DNA of 64,000 bases from Alteribacillus sp. YIM 98480 (GTDB lineage Bacteria; Bacillota; Bacilli; Bacillales; Marinococcaceae): positions 1 to 64,000 of the forward strand of contig NZ_VTOK01000003.1 in NCBI RefSeq assembly GCF_009765375.1. Direction: 5' to 3'. Shown here piece after piece: positions 45,299 to 52,790 of the stretch (position 1 is the stretch's first letter; every line of letters starts with the position of its first letter). The notes beneath the pieces are model-generated. The model had not been told where the DNA came from, searched no databases, and saw only the letters and a program-made list of their open reading frames with translations. The position numbers and the translations under genes are program-made.

Positions 45299-46294
45299 TC
45301 AAGATGGTTCTGGAACTGCATATTGTTCAACCCTAAAACCCATATCCTCGATCATTTGATGATCATCCTTTACTTTTTGTCCGCCTGTTGTTAAATAATC
45401 ACCTACAAATATGGAGTTTGCGGCATACAATGTGAGCGGCTGTAAAGAGCGGATATTTACTTCTCTTCCGCCTGATACGCGGATTTCTTTGTCCGGCAGA
45501 ATAAACCTGGCAGCTGCAAGAATTTTTAGCGAGCGCATAGGAGCGACACCATTTCTATCTTCAAGCGGCGTTCCTTGCACAGGATGTAAAAAGTTTACCG
45601 GAACAGAATCAGCATCCAATTCCTTTAATGCAAATAATGTTTCAATTAATTGTTCATCTGTTTCGCCCATTCCTGCTATCACGCCCGAACACGGAGAAAT
45701 ACCTGCATTTTTCGCGTGATTGACCGTTCTTTCTCTGTCTTCATACGTATGAGTGGTAGTTATAGCTTCATGATGATCTTTATGTGTATTCAAATTATGA
45801 TTGTAGCGGTCAACCCCAGCTGTTTTTAAACGCTCAGCCTGGCCTTCTTTTAAAATCCCAAGACAAGCACATATTTTGAGCGGCATTTCCTGTTTAATTT
45901 CTTTAACCGCTTCTGCGACATGATCTACTTCCTTTTCCGTCGGACCTCGACCGCTGGCCACAATACAATATGTACCGGCCTTACGTTCCATCGCTTCTTT
46001 TGCTCCTTTTACTAAGGAATCTTTATCGAGCAAAGGATATTTATCTGCATTGGTATCTGCAATAGAAGATTGAGCGCAATACCCGCAATCTTCAGGACAC
46101 AAGCCGCTTTTAGCATTCACAATCATATTTAATTTAACGTCATTTTTATAGTAATGATATCTCAGTTTATAAGCTCCGTTTAGAAGCGACAGTATATGAT
46201 TATCTCGTACCGAAAGAATATCAAGTCCATCTTGCTTCGTTACTTTTTTTCCTTGCAATACTTCATCCGCCAAACGAATCCAACTGTTATTCAT
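45299..46294 (-). CDS. bioB: Biotin synthase BioB
   Basis: Radical-SAM enzyme that inserts sulfur into dethiobiotin. The iron-sulfur ligands are Cys66, Cys70 and Cys73 in CPEDCGYC. Other family stretches are YCIVASGRGPTEKEV, GVDRYNHNLNT, CSGVIAGMGET and PVNFLHPVQGTPLE. Length of 331 residues is normal. It stands alone, without the other bio genes. It is preceded by a BirA-type operator. Biotin is used by pyruvate carboxylase, encoded at the right edge. Confidence 0.96.
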   Translation of the reverse strand: MNNSWIRLADEVLQGKKVTKQDGLDILSVRDNHILSLLNGAYKLRYHYYKNDVKLNMIVNAKSGLCPEDCGYCAQSSIADTNADKYPLLDKDSLVKGAKEAMERKAGTYCIVASGRGPTEKEVDHVAEAVKEIKQEMPLKICACLGILKEGQAERLKTAGVDRYNHNLNTHKDHHEAITTTHTYEDRERTVNHAKNAGISPCSGVIAGMGETDEQLIETLFALKELDADSVPVNFLHPVQGTPLEDRNGVAPMRSLKILAAARFILPDKEIRVSGGREVNIRSLQPLTLYAANSIFVGDYLTTGGQKVKDDHQMIEDMGFRVEQYAVPEPS

Positions 46295-46307
46295 GCCTCA
46301 CACTCCA

Positions 46308-46338
46308 ATGTAAACATATTTTATATAAACGTTAACAT
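46308..46338 (-). promoter_or_regulatory. BirA operator upstream of bioB
   Basis: ATGTAAAC, 15 bases, GTTAACAT: an inverted repeat with one mismatch, matching the long-spaced BirA operator layout in Bacilli. It overlaps a likely bioB promoter, so biotinyl-BirA should repress. Confidence 0.7.
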
Positions 46339-46413
46339 TAATTATGTTTACAAGCAATTGCTTTTTGGAAACTTATTCAAAAATGTGTTTGTGTTAATTT
46401 TTTTGATTTGTTA

Positions 46414-46430
46414 TGTTAGTTTTTCTTACA
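46414..46430 (+). promoter_or_regulatory. TnrA box upstream of tnrA
   Basis: TGTTAGTTTTTCTTACA fits TGTNA-N7-TNACA exactly. A -10-like TATATT is at 46460-46465, putting the box centre about 50 bases before the start, the usual place for TnrA activation. It may also affect bioB. Confidence 0.8.
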
Positions 46431-46519
46431 TTAACCCTCCATTTTGTTTTAACATGTGATATATTAAGGACAAAGTAAAAGAAACTTCGTTAGATATTGT
46501 TTAAAAGGAGCGCACGTTT

Positions 46520-46828
46520 ATGTCTTCTTCTTACAAAGATAAAAAAGTAATCACAATAGGAGTCGTAAGTGAATTAACAGGATTGTCTGAACGAAAAATC
46601 CGTTATTATGAAGAAAGAAAGCTTGTCTTTCCTGAAAGAACATCGGGCGGTACTCGCAAATACTCCTTTGACGATGTGGAACGATTAGTTGATATTGCCA
46701 ATAAAATGGAAGATGGAATGCAAACGTTTGACATCCGAAGAATGGAACAGAAAAAGTTACCAAAAAAAGAATTGCGTGAACGTATGCTGCGTGGTCAGCT
46801 TAATGCAGCTTTCAACATGAGAAAATAA
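46520..46828 (+). CDS. tnrA: Nitrogen regulator TnrA
   Basis: MerR-family regulator active under nitrogen limitation. [20 protein letters not shown] and [24 protein letters not shown] give the winged helix-turn-helix. The short C-terminal tail [19 protein letters not shown] resembles the segment of TnrA that binds feedback-inhibited glutamine synthetase, which supports TnrA over GlnR. It is 102 residues, slightly shorter than the B. subtilis protein (110). AAAGGAGCG precedes the ATG. Likely autoactivated through its upstream box. Confidence 0.92.
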   Translation: MSSSYKDKKVITIGVVSELTGLSERKIRYYEERKLVFPERTSGGTRKYSFDDVERLVDIANKMEDGMQTFDIRRMEQKKLPKKELRERMLRGQLNAAFNMRK

Positions 46829-46879
46829 AATTTTAAATGCATGTGCTTACGATTAAAATCTAATACGATCATAGCGACA

Positions 46880-47007
46880 ACGAAAAACGTCGTTCACTTA
46901 TACTCCTCTTTAATAAGCTGAAAATAAAAAGTACATTCATCTGTATAAGTGAAATGACGTCGTTCGCTTTCAGAAAACGAGATATGTCGATCAACTCATA
47001 GCTTATT
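46880..47007. repeat. Imperfect long inverted repeat downstream of tnrA
   Basis: ACGTCGTTCACTTATAC near 46888 is mirrored by GTATAAGTGAAATGACGT near 46940. TAATAAGCT near 46913 is mirrored by AGCTTATTA near 46999, so the two pairs cross rather than nest. It may be a degraded mobile element. The following repeat family 1 copy starts at once. Confidence 0.55.
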
Positions 47008-47157
47008 AAGAAAAGCGCAAGCACCTTGCTCACGAGCGACAAGTCCTGGAGGGGCGGCAAATGGAAAGCTGACCTTTGCTTTCCATTTGCGGACCGAAGG
47101 AATCTCGAGCGAGTAGGCGCTTGCGCTAGACATGTAAAACGCTAAATATTCTTACCT
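47008..47157 (+). repeat. Dispersed repeat family 1, 150-base copy
   Basis: Closely similar to 32918-33052 throughout, including the GGAAAGCTGA...CTTTGCTTTCC hairpin and the end CTAGACATGTAAAACGC. After that it continues AAATATTCTTACCTTTT, resembling the end shared by the 42.0 and 49.7 kb copies. Confidence 0.85.
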
Positions 47158-47204
47158 TTTAAAAAAAATCGTTTTAAAAACGTAAAATTTCACCCCCTCC
47201 TTAA

Positions 47205-47218
47205 AGAAAACGCTTACA
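47205..47218 (+). promoter_or_regulatory. Candidate CcpA cre site before darB
   Basis: AGAAAACGCTTACA matches the cre consensus TGWAANCGNTNWCA at all defined positions except the first. It lies nine bases before the -35 hexamer. Confidence 0.5.
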
Positions 47219-47226
47219 TTTAGCAC

Positions 47227-47255
47227 TTGACATATTCTCCCTACCCCTCTACTAT
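47227..47255 (+). promoter_or_regulatory. Sigma-A promoter of darB
   Basis: TTGACA, 17 bases, TACTAT. The predicted start near 47262 gives a 70-base leader that contains the SD hairpin at 47290-47330. Confidence 0.75.
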
Positions 47256-47289
47256 TATATTGGGTCACATTTTTTAGTTTGTTTAGGGC

Positions 47290-47330
47290 CACTTTCTTTT
47301 TCAACGGATAAATTATTAAGAAAGAAAGTG
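47290..47330 (+). promoter_or_regulatory. Hairpin overlapping the darB ribosome-binding site
   Basis: CACTTTCTTT and AAAGAAAGTG are perfect 10-base arms around a 21-base loop. The second arm contains the only SD-like sequence and abuts the ATG at 47331. Confidence 0.6.
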
Positions 47331-47774
47331 ATGAAGATGTTACAAACATTAAAAAACAGCCAAATCATGGATAGTGAGATCAAAGAACTGATGATTTCGC
47401 ACGAAAAAGTAGCACATGTTCAATTAAACAACCCGCTTGACCATGCACTGCTTGTTTTAATTAAGTCTGGCTACACAGCAATCCCAGTGCTTGACACAGA
47501 ATATAAAGTACACGGGCAAATTAGCAAAGCCCAAATTCTTGATTCTATTTTAGGTATTGAACGAATTGAAATGGAACGCCTTCATGATTACAAGGTTAGT
47601 GATGTTATGACTACGAAAGTACCTAAAATGAATAAGAACGAAACGTTCGGAAAAGCGTTAATGCTCTCTATTAACCATCCATTTGTTTGTATTGAAGACG
47701 ATGAGCGTTCTTTCATTGGGATAATGACACGCCGTTCTATTCTTGCTTTAATTCATCGTTACCTAGGTAAGTGA
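47331..47774 (+). CDS. darB: Cyclic-di-AMP-binding CBS protein DarB (CbpB)
   Basis: Cytoplasmic protein of two CBS domains, 147 residues, homologous to B. subtilis YkuL/DarB. DarB binds c-di-AMP; its free form stimulates the (p)ppGpp synthetase Rel and pyruvate carboxylase. Supporting stretches are EKVAHVQLNNPLDHALLVL, KSGYTAIPVLD and INHPFVCIEDDE. The start is uncertain among ATG 47331, ATG 47337 and GTG 47328. Pyruvate carboxylase, its known target, is encoded 15 kb away. Confidence 0.88.
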   Translation: MKMLQTLKNSQIMDSEIKELMISHEKVAHVQLNNPLDHALLVLIKSGYTAIPVLDTEYKVHGQISKAQILDSILGIERIEMERLHDYKVSDVMTTKVPKMNKNETFGKALMLSINHPFVCIEDDERSFIGIMTRRSILALIHRYLGK

Positions 47775-47863
47775 TAATACAAGTTTATTTTGCTTATTCA
47801 TTCTATCGCTGATAGGAGAAAGATGGCCCTTAGGGTACATGAGTCAATATTCAACAAGAAAGA

Positions 47864-47903
47864 AAAAGCTCTGAGCAGACGCTCAGAGCTTTTTCTTTCA
47901 CTC
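47864..47903 (+). terminator. Terminator of darB
   Basis: AAAAAGCTCTGAGC and GCTCAGAGCTTTTT form a long stem with a four-base loop and T-rich tails on both strands. Confidence 0.88.
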
Positions 47904-47945
47904 CATTATTAAAAACTGGTAATATAAGAACGTACCATATAGTGA

Positions 47946-47990
47946 TTAGAAAAATTCGGGTCGCTGCCAAGTCCAGATGGCAGAAGTCGC
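47946..47990 (+). repeat. Dispersed repeat family 2, copy B
   Basis: TAGAAAAATTCGGGTCGCTG, then CCAAGTCCAGATGGCAGAAG. Stem CTGCCA/TGGCAG replaces the CGCCA/TGGCG of copy A, with the AAGTCC loop kept. It lies upstream of namA. Confidence 0.6.
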
Positions 47991-48051
47991 AGTTTTACTT
48001 ATACGTTTAAACTTTCCTAAAGTAAAATAAAAATGAAGGTGGAGTTACTGT

Positions 48052-49071
48052 ATGAAACCAGCATTATTTACCTCTTATTCGCTCAAAAACATAACATTTA
48101 AAAATCGAATTGTGATGTCGCCGATGTGCATGTATTCTTGTTTTAACCAGGATGGAAAAATAACGGATTGGCATCTTTATCATTATGCAAGTAGAGCCAT
48201 GGGACAAGCTGGTCTTATCTTTACGGAGGCTGCTGCTGTAACTCCTCAAGGACGTATTTCACACGAAGACCTTGGTATTTGGGATGACAGTCAACTAGAT
48301 GGGTTACAAAAACTGACTAGAACAGTAAAAGAAAATGGTTCTCATATTGGAGTTCAGCTCGCTCACGCCGGCAGAAAAGCTACTGTGGATGGGCCGATTA
48401 TCGCTCCTTCTCCGATCCCTTTTAATGATGACATCAAAACGCCAGATGAAATGAGCGAACCAGACATTCATGAAACCATAAAAGCATTCAAAAATGCGGC
48501 AGAACGGGCAATCGAAGTAGGGTTTGATGTATTAGAAATACACGCAGCGCACGGCTATCTGGTTAATGAATTTTTGTCTCCTCTAACCAATCACCGCACA
48601 GACAGCTACGGAGGATCACTAAAAAACCGTTACCGATTTTTAGAAACAATCATTAAAGAAGTGAGAAAGGTGTGGGATGGACCACTATTTGTCCGGATCT
48701 CTGCAAATGAATACGAAGAGCATGGAAACAAAATAGAAGACTTCATTCAGCTGGCATCGTGGATGAAGCTGGACGGTGCAGACCTTATAGATTGCAGCTC
48801 TGGCGGTATCACACCTAAAAGACCTCATGCATTTCCAGGTTTCCAAGTTCCAAACGCTGAAACCATCCGCCAAAAAGCAGGGATATCTACAGGAGCTGTA
48901 GGTTTAATTACGAGCGGCATTCAAGCTGAAGAAATTTTGCAAAATGAACGAGCCGATCTCGTTTTTATTGGAAGAGACTTGCTTAGAAATCCGTACTGGC
49001 CGCTTAAAGCAGCGAATGAGCTGAATTACTCTCTTGAGGGTCCTAAACAATATGATAGAGGCTGGAATTAA
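48052..49071 (+). CDS. namA: NADPH dehydrogenase NamA (Old Yellow Enzyme, YqjM type)
   Basis: FMN ene-reductase acting on activated alkenes and some nitro compounds, probably for detoxification. [13 protein letters not shown] holds the conserved redox-tuning Cys. [11 protein letters not shown], the His pair in [19 protein letters not shown] and [12 protein letters not shown] are typical of YqjM. The C-terminal YDRGWN provides the arginine finger of the YqjM dimer. Length of 339 residues is normal. Confidence 0.94.
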   Translation: MKPALFTSYSLKNITFKNRIVMSPMCMYSCFNQDGKITDWHLYHYASRAMGQAGLIFTEAAAVTPQGRISHEDLGIWDDSQLDGLQKLTRTVKENGSHIGVQLAHAGRKATVDGPIIAPSPIPFNDDIKTPDEMSEPDIHETIKAFKNAAERAIEVGFDVLEIHAAHGYLVNEFLSPLTNHRTDSYGGSLKNRYRFLETIIKEVRKVWDGPLFVRISANEYEEHGNKIEDFIQLASWMKLDGADLIDCSSGGITPKRPHAFPGFQVPNAETIRQKAGISTGAVGLITSGIQAEEILQNERADLVFIGRDLLRNPYWPLKAANELNYSLEGPKQYDRGWN

Positions 49072-49085
49072 GTGAAATGTAACGA

Positions 49086-49137
49086 CCAAAAAGCAGCGGA
49101 GCAGATACTTTTTTCTTTAGCTCCACTGCTTTTTTCA
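49086..49137. terminator. Terminator between namA and the SRPBCC gene
   Basis: AAAAAGCAGCGGAGC pairs with GCTCCACTGCTTTTTT. The T-run on the plus strand serves namA, and A-runs on the other side allow bidirectional use. Confidence 0.8.
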
Positions 49138-49563
49138 TTTAAATTGCGTTTTGATTGCATGTGCTCTTGCTTGAAACATTTTCTTTAATATGCTTTTCAT
49201 TAGGAAAGCTGGCAGTTTACAACTAAAATTCACACGATCGGTAATCCCTGTAAACTCTCCCCAGTTTTGAAAAGAGTGTTCGTGCTTCCAATAAGTAAAA
49301 GGAAACGGCATTTGTATTCCTTTATCTACAAACAGATAAGGATGTTTAACTTCCACTATTTCTGCAGCCCAATCCATTTTTTGAATACCAATATCTATAC
49401 TTAGATGAATTACTTCATTTTGAGCCGTATGTTCTCCGGAAAGTACGTTGATTTTTGGAAAAGCAGTGAGCACTTCCAAATATTTAGGATTTTGAAAAAG
49501 TTCCCATACTCTCTCTACATCTGCTTTTACTATCGTTTGATATATACATTCACCTTCAAACAA
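49135..49563 (-). CDS. SRPBCC superfamily protein
   Basis: About 142 residues with a START/SRPBCC-like pattern: YQTIVKADVERVWELFQNPKYL at the start, then alternating strands and a C-terminal helix FLMKSILKKMFQARAHAIK. Such proteins bind hydrophobic ligands, but ligand and role are unknown here. The TTG at 49563 follows GAGGAGG at a short spacing; the ATG eight codons earlier has no SD. Convergent with namA. Confidence 0.75.
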   Translation of the reverse strand: MFEGECIYQTIVKADVERVWELFQNPKYLEVLTAFPKINVLSGEHTAQNEVIHLSIDIGIQKMDWAAEIVEVKHPYLFVDKGIQMPFPFTYWKHEHSFQNWGEFTGITDRVNFSCKLPAFLMKSILKKMFQARAHAIKTQFK

Positions 49564-49650
49564 TGTCCTCCTCCTCTTTATAATCATTACTTTATTATCT
49601 TACCTCTATTGTAAAAGAATCTAGATATTTAAAACTTACAATTTAAAGTA

Positions 49651-49736
49651 TAAGAAAAGCGCAAGCGCCCTGGTCAGCCGCGACAGGTTCTGGAGCTAGA
49701 CATGTAAAATCCCAAATATTTATAATTTCTTACCTT
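49651..49736 (+). repeat. Dispersed repeat family 1, minimal 86-base copy
   Basis: AAGAAAAGCGCAAGCGCC, 24 bases, then GGAGCTAGACATGTAAAATCC and AAATATTTATAATTTCTTACC. Both ends match the 460-base copy at 42.0 kb, but the interior is almost absent. Confidence 0.8.
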
Positions 49737-49739
49737 TAT

Positions 49740-49784
49740 AAAAAAATACAACCCTGCCTGCGTATTACAGCCAGAGTTGTATTA
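49740..49784 (-). terminator. Terminator of ricF
   Basis: On the minus strand ATACAAC.CTG pairs with CAG.GTTGTAT, followed by TTTTTT. Confidence 0.78.
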
Positions 49785-49793
49785 TAACTGATT

Positions 49794-50237
49794 TTAACCG
49801 CAGCCGCAGCTTCCACCAGATCCGCAACCGCCGCCACATGAAGCATTATCAAAGTACGGATTGCCGGTTGGTACCTTAATAGTTGGGGAAACAGCACCTG
49901 CAACTTCCGCACATATCTCGTTTAGAAGCTGTTCTAATTCTTTTTCCGCTTTTTTAAAACTTGCAATCGGTTCATACAAATCAAGCTCACGTTTAACTTG
50001 ACGTACTTGTTTGGAAATGGTCTTATAATCTGGGTGATACTTCCCAAACCTCTGAACATCATCATATTTGTCTTTCCACGATGCAAACTCAGCGATTAAA
50101 CGTTGTGCCTTTTTGTCGCTTTCCATCTGCTTTCGTGCTTGTTTATAATGTATAAAAACCTCAGACTGGAGAACGATTTGTCCAACTAAGGCAGATTCAT
50201 CTAGCAAATCAACCGAGGTTGATAAAACTGCAGACAT
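49794..50237 (-). CDS. ricF: RicF (YlbF), regulator of RNase Y processing
   Basis: Member of the RicA-RicF-RicT (Y) complex, which steers RNase Y and affects competence, biofilm formation and sporulation in B. subtilis. QRFGKYHPDYKTISKQVRQVKRELDLYEP and VKVPTGNPYFD-like TIKVPTGNPYFD are family hallmarks. The C terminus (residues 134-147) is CGGGCGSGGSCGCG, the Cys-rich tail that helps bind the complex's 4Fe-4S clusters. A terminator follows. Confidence 0.93.
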   Translation of the reverse strand: MSAVLSTSVDLLDESALVGQIVLQSEVFIHYKQARKQMESDKKAQRLIAEFASWKDKYDDVQRFGKYHPDYKTISKQVRQVKRELDLYEPIASFKKAEKELEQLLNEICAEVAGAVSPTIKVPTGNPYFDNASCGGGCGSGGSCGCG

Positions 50238-50297
50238 GAGAACACCTCCGTTATTTCATTATAACATGGGTAGTCCGCAATTATGAAATAACGTTTT

Positions 50298-50711
50298 TTA
50301 AGGTGCAGCGATTTCTATTTCAAATGATATGGTTTCTGCTTTCGATTTCCCATCATAAGAAACCGGCCTAACATCAATCGTGTGCTCTCCAGGAGGCAGA
50401 CTTTTCATAATAAAAGCTGCTTGATTCATTTTGGCCGCTTCCTGCCCATTCATTTGAACGAGTAAATAACCGTCTCCGCCTTTTTCTTTATCAGCAAGTG
50501 AAAAATCTGGTATTACACATTCAAGATATAAATCTTTATTTTTTAACTTATATTGTAAAGTCCAATCTTCTGATTCTATGCCTTTCATTTTAGCAGCTGG
50601 GACAGCAGCATCTTCTCGCACTTCAAGAATTTCTAAAGCATTCACGTCCTGCTGCCCAAAACATACAGCTGATGCCATCAAAATAATAAAAGCTGCAAGC
50701 CCTTTTATCAT
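50298..50711 (-). CDS. Exported hypothetical protein
   Basis: About 137 residues with a clear signal peptide (IKGLAAFIILMASAVCFGQQ), then a beta-rich domain: WTLQYKLKNKDLYLECVIPD, VQMNGQEAAKMNQAAF and LPPGEHTIDVRPVSYDG. The pattern suggests a small Ig-like or DUF-type extracellular domain. I do not recognise a family. ATG at 50711 follows AAAGGAGGG. It lies between ylbE and ricF; no counterpart is known to me in B. subtilis. Confidence 0.7.
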   Translation of the reverse strand: MIKGLAAFIILMASAVCFGQQDVNALEILEVREDAAVPAAKMKGIESEDWTLQYKLKNKDLYLECVIPDFSLADKEKGGDGYLLVQMNGQEAAKMNQAAFIMKSLPPGEHTIDVRPVSYDGKSKAETISFEIEIAAP

Positions 50712-50780
50712 ATCAAAAAACCCTCCTTTGCTCATTTAGTATATGGCATTGGAAGGTTTTTAAACATTTCGTGCTTTACT

Positions 50781-51008
50781 TTATTTATTATTTAATAATT
50801 TTAAAATCATGAGAACCATATCCATATTTTTCTGAAACCGTTCGAGCCGCTGCGGAATCGTTTGACCATGATATACTTTAGACGCTGAGATAAACTCTTC
50901 TATTTTTTCTGGATGCTTATTTAAAGTACGGTACCATTGAGGATGAAAACGGAGAAACTCTTTGTATTCTGGTTTCGTCTGAATAAGTGAATACGTTTGC
51001 GGATGCAT
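50781..51008 (-). CDS. ylbE: YlbE-like protein
   Basis: Small protein of 75 residues with the YlbE family pattern: YKEFLRFHPQWYRTLNKHPE and a C-terminal helix RFQKNMDMVLMILKLL. Function unknown; the ylbD-ylbE pair is conserved in Bacilli and likely linked to sporulation. Short gap after ylbD. Confidence 0.85.
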   Translation of the reverse strand: MHPQTYSLIQTKPEYKEFLRFHPQWYRTLNKHPEKIEEFISASKVYHGQTIPQRLERFQKNMDMVLMILKLLNNK

Positions 51009-51029
51009 ATACCGATGCCTCCCTTCCGT

Positions 51030-51413
51030 TTAGAAACCTCTGAAAGAAAAAGGATCTTGCGGCGGCCGCGGCGGTCCGGACGGTTTTTGAAACTGCTGCA
51101 GTACACGCTGAACATTTCCCATCATACCACTAAACTGAGAGATTTGTTTCTGCAAATCTTGAATGTTTATTTGTCCGATCGTCTTCATTAAATTGGATAA
51201 CGAATCCGCTTGAGCTGAATTATCATTAGATTTCTCTTCTTCAGAAACTCGGAAAGGCTTCCAATCATCATGTTCCTCTCCTAATATAACCCAATCTTGA
51301 TACAATTGATTCCACGTACGATGTCCTTCCCTTACTTCTTTTATTAAACGTGGATGCTTTTGAAGAAATTCACGAAATTCATAAAGTGACGATGGCAAGG
51401 AGTCGCTGCTCAT
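51030..51413 (-). CDS. ylbD: YlbD family putative spore coat protein
   Basis: Cytoplasmic protein with the YlbD pattern LYEFREFLQKHPRLIKEVREG and WQELYEDWV-like WNQLYQDWVILGEEHDDWKPF. A helical middle region (LSNLMKTIGQINIQDLQKQIS) and a Pro/Phe-rich tail (PSGPPRPPQDPFSFRGF) follow. The frame opens at 51458; ATG at 51413 is the likelier start because the earlier residues are not family-like, though the SD there is poor. Confidence 0.8.
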   Translation of the reverse strand: MSSDSLPSSLYEFREFLQKHPRLIKEVREGHRTWNQLYQDWVILGEEHDDWKPFRVSEEEKSNDNSAQADSLSNLMKTIGQINIQDLQKQISQFSGMMGNVQRVLQQFQKPSGPPRPPQDPFSFRGF

Positions 51414-51561
51414 AGATTTTCCACCTCCAGCAAAACTTGTTGCTTTCATCATACGCATATGCCCTGTTTTTGTTCGCCCAGATTAGACTTTCTTTGCATT
51501 GTTTGGCTATTACGTTACAATATTATTGTTCAAGCAATACACACAAGAAAGGATCTACTTC

Positions 51562-52059
51562 ATGATTATGTCAAAAAATGAATTACAAGAAAGATATGCT
51601 GCTTTTATTGAAAATGCCACAGAAGAAGAGCAAAATGTAATGGAAGAAATGATTCGCGGATGGGAAGGTAAACGGGAGGGTCAATATTATTCGTTTGTTG
51701 GAAGCTGGCTGCAAACCAACAGAAATTGGAAAGATGATGAAACATATGAGGTAACGATCCCTCTTCATAAAGGATTAGAAAACCCTTTATCTATGGTGCA
51801 CGGCGGAGTCACTGCCACTCTGCTTGATTCCACGATGGGCGGTCTTGCGAATGAAATTACTCCTGAAGGCAAAGGATCCGTTACGTTGGAAATGAAAATC
51901 AACTATATTAAACCTGGAAAAGGAGAAACACTCCGCTGTGAATCAAAAGTGATCTCAAAAAGTAAAAGTATGATTGTAACCGAAGGAAAAGTATACAATG
52001 ATGATAATCAAGTTATTGCCTTCGGATCCGGCACCTTTTATATTATAAACCTTAAATAA
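51562..52059 (+). CDS. PaaI family hotdog-fold thioesterase
   Basis: Predicted acyl-CoA thioesterase of about 165 residues. The hotdog motif is NPLSMVHGGVTATLLDSTMGGLA, with VHGG typical of PaaI-type enzymes. VTLEMKINYIKPGKGETLRCES and a final IAFGSGTFYI follow. Substrate unknown. ATG at 51562 follows AAAGGATC; a second ATG is two codons on. It is a plus-strand gene among minus-strand ylb genes and replaces ylbC at this position. Confidence 0.85.
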   Translation: MIMSKNELQERYAAFIENATEEEQNVMEEMIRGWEGKREGQYYSFVGSWLQTNRNWKDDETYEVTIPLHKGLENPLSMVHGGVTATLLDSTMGGLANEITPEGKGSVTLEMKINYIKPGKGETLRCESKVISKSKSMIVTEGKVYNDDNQVIAFGSGTFYIINLK

Positions 52060-52148
52060 AATCTCTTTAACGTATTATAAAGCGTCTAAAATCTGCAGCT
52101 GGTAAGCTGTACTCACGTAAACTCGGTCAACTTCAGCCCCTAAAACAT

Positions 52149-52186
52149 AGAGAAGAGCTGCCCCTAGGGACAGCTCTGTTTTTTAT
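52149..52186. terminator. Shared terminator between the thioesterase gene and ylbB
   Basis: AGAGCTGCCCCTAGGGACAGCTCT is a compact stem followed by TTTTTT on the plus strand. On the minus strand the tail is T-rich but weaker. Confidence 0.8.
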
Positions 52187-52187
52187 A

Positions 52188-52616
52188 TTAGTGATGTACT
52201 TCCGGCCTCTCTGAAATTTCACTGAGTGCAAACGAAGCCTCTTCATCCGTCGTTGTATCGACAGCCATATCTCCAAGTGAAGCAATTCCTATTAGCTGCT
52301 GATTTTCAACTATCGGCAGACGACGTATTTGTTTTTCCGCCATCATCCTTGCTGCTTGGTGAATATCCATATTTGGTTCTGATGTAATAATATTTGAACT
52401 CATGACATCAGATACCGATGTAGTGTTTGGTTTCTTTTCTGCAATGCAGCGCAGCACGATATCCCGATCTGTAATCATACCCATGAGATTTTTATCTTGC
52501 GTCACTGGTATAGACCCTACATCATAATCTTTCATTTTCATGGCTGCATCATATACGGTATCATCTGGTCTGCAGCATTCCACTTCAGTTGTCATTACGT
52601 CTTGTACAGTCTTCAT
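52188..52616 (-). CDS. ylbB: CBS domain protein YlbB
   Basis: Two CBS domains in about 142 residues: TVQDVMTTEVECCRPDDTVY and GSIPVTQDKNLMGMITDRDIVLR, then DVMSSNIITSEPNMDIHQAARMM split across the second repeat, with IRRLPIVENQQLIGIASLGDMA. Such modules bind adenosine nucleotides, but the ligand is unknown. ATG at 52616 follows GGGAGG. B. subtilis ylbB lies in the same neighbourhood. Confidence 0.88.
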   Translation of the reverse strand: MKTVQDVMTTEVECCRPDDTVYDAAMKMKDYDVGSIPVTQDKNLMGMITDRDIVLRCIAEKKPNTTSVSDVMSSNIITSEPNMDIHQAARMMAEKQIRRLPIVENQQLIGIASLGDMAVDTTTDEEASFALSEISERPEVHH

Positions 52617-52790
52617 TTTACTCTTTACCTCCCTCATTTGGATTCGCTTGTTACTATGCCCAGCTTTTTTTTATTTATACTTGAGTAAAAGTTCATGAAA
52701 AGTTTCTATGCCCCGGCGTTGCATCTTTTTTTTTTTCGTACTATGATTAAATAAGATTTGTATGTAACTAATAATCAGGAGGGAATTAAC

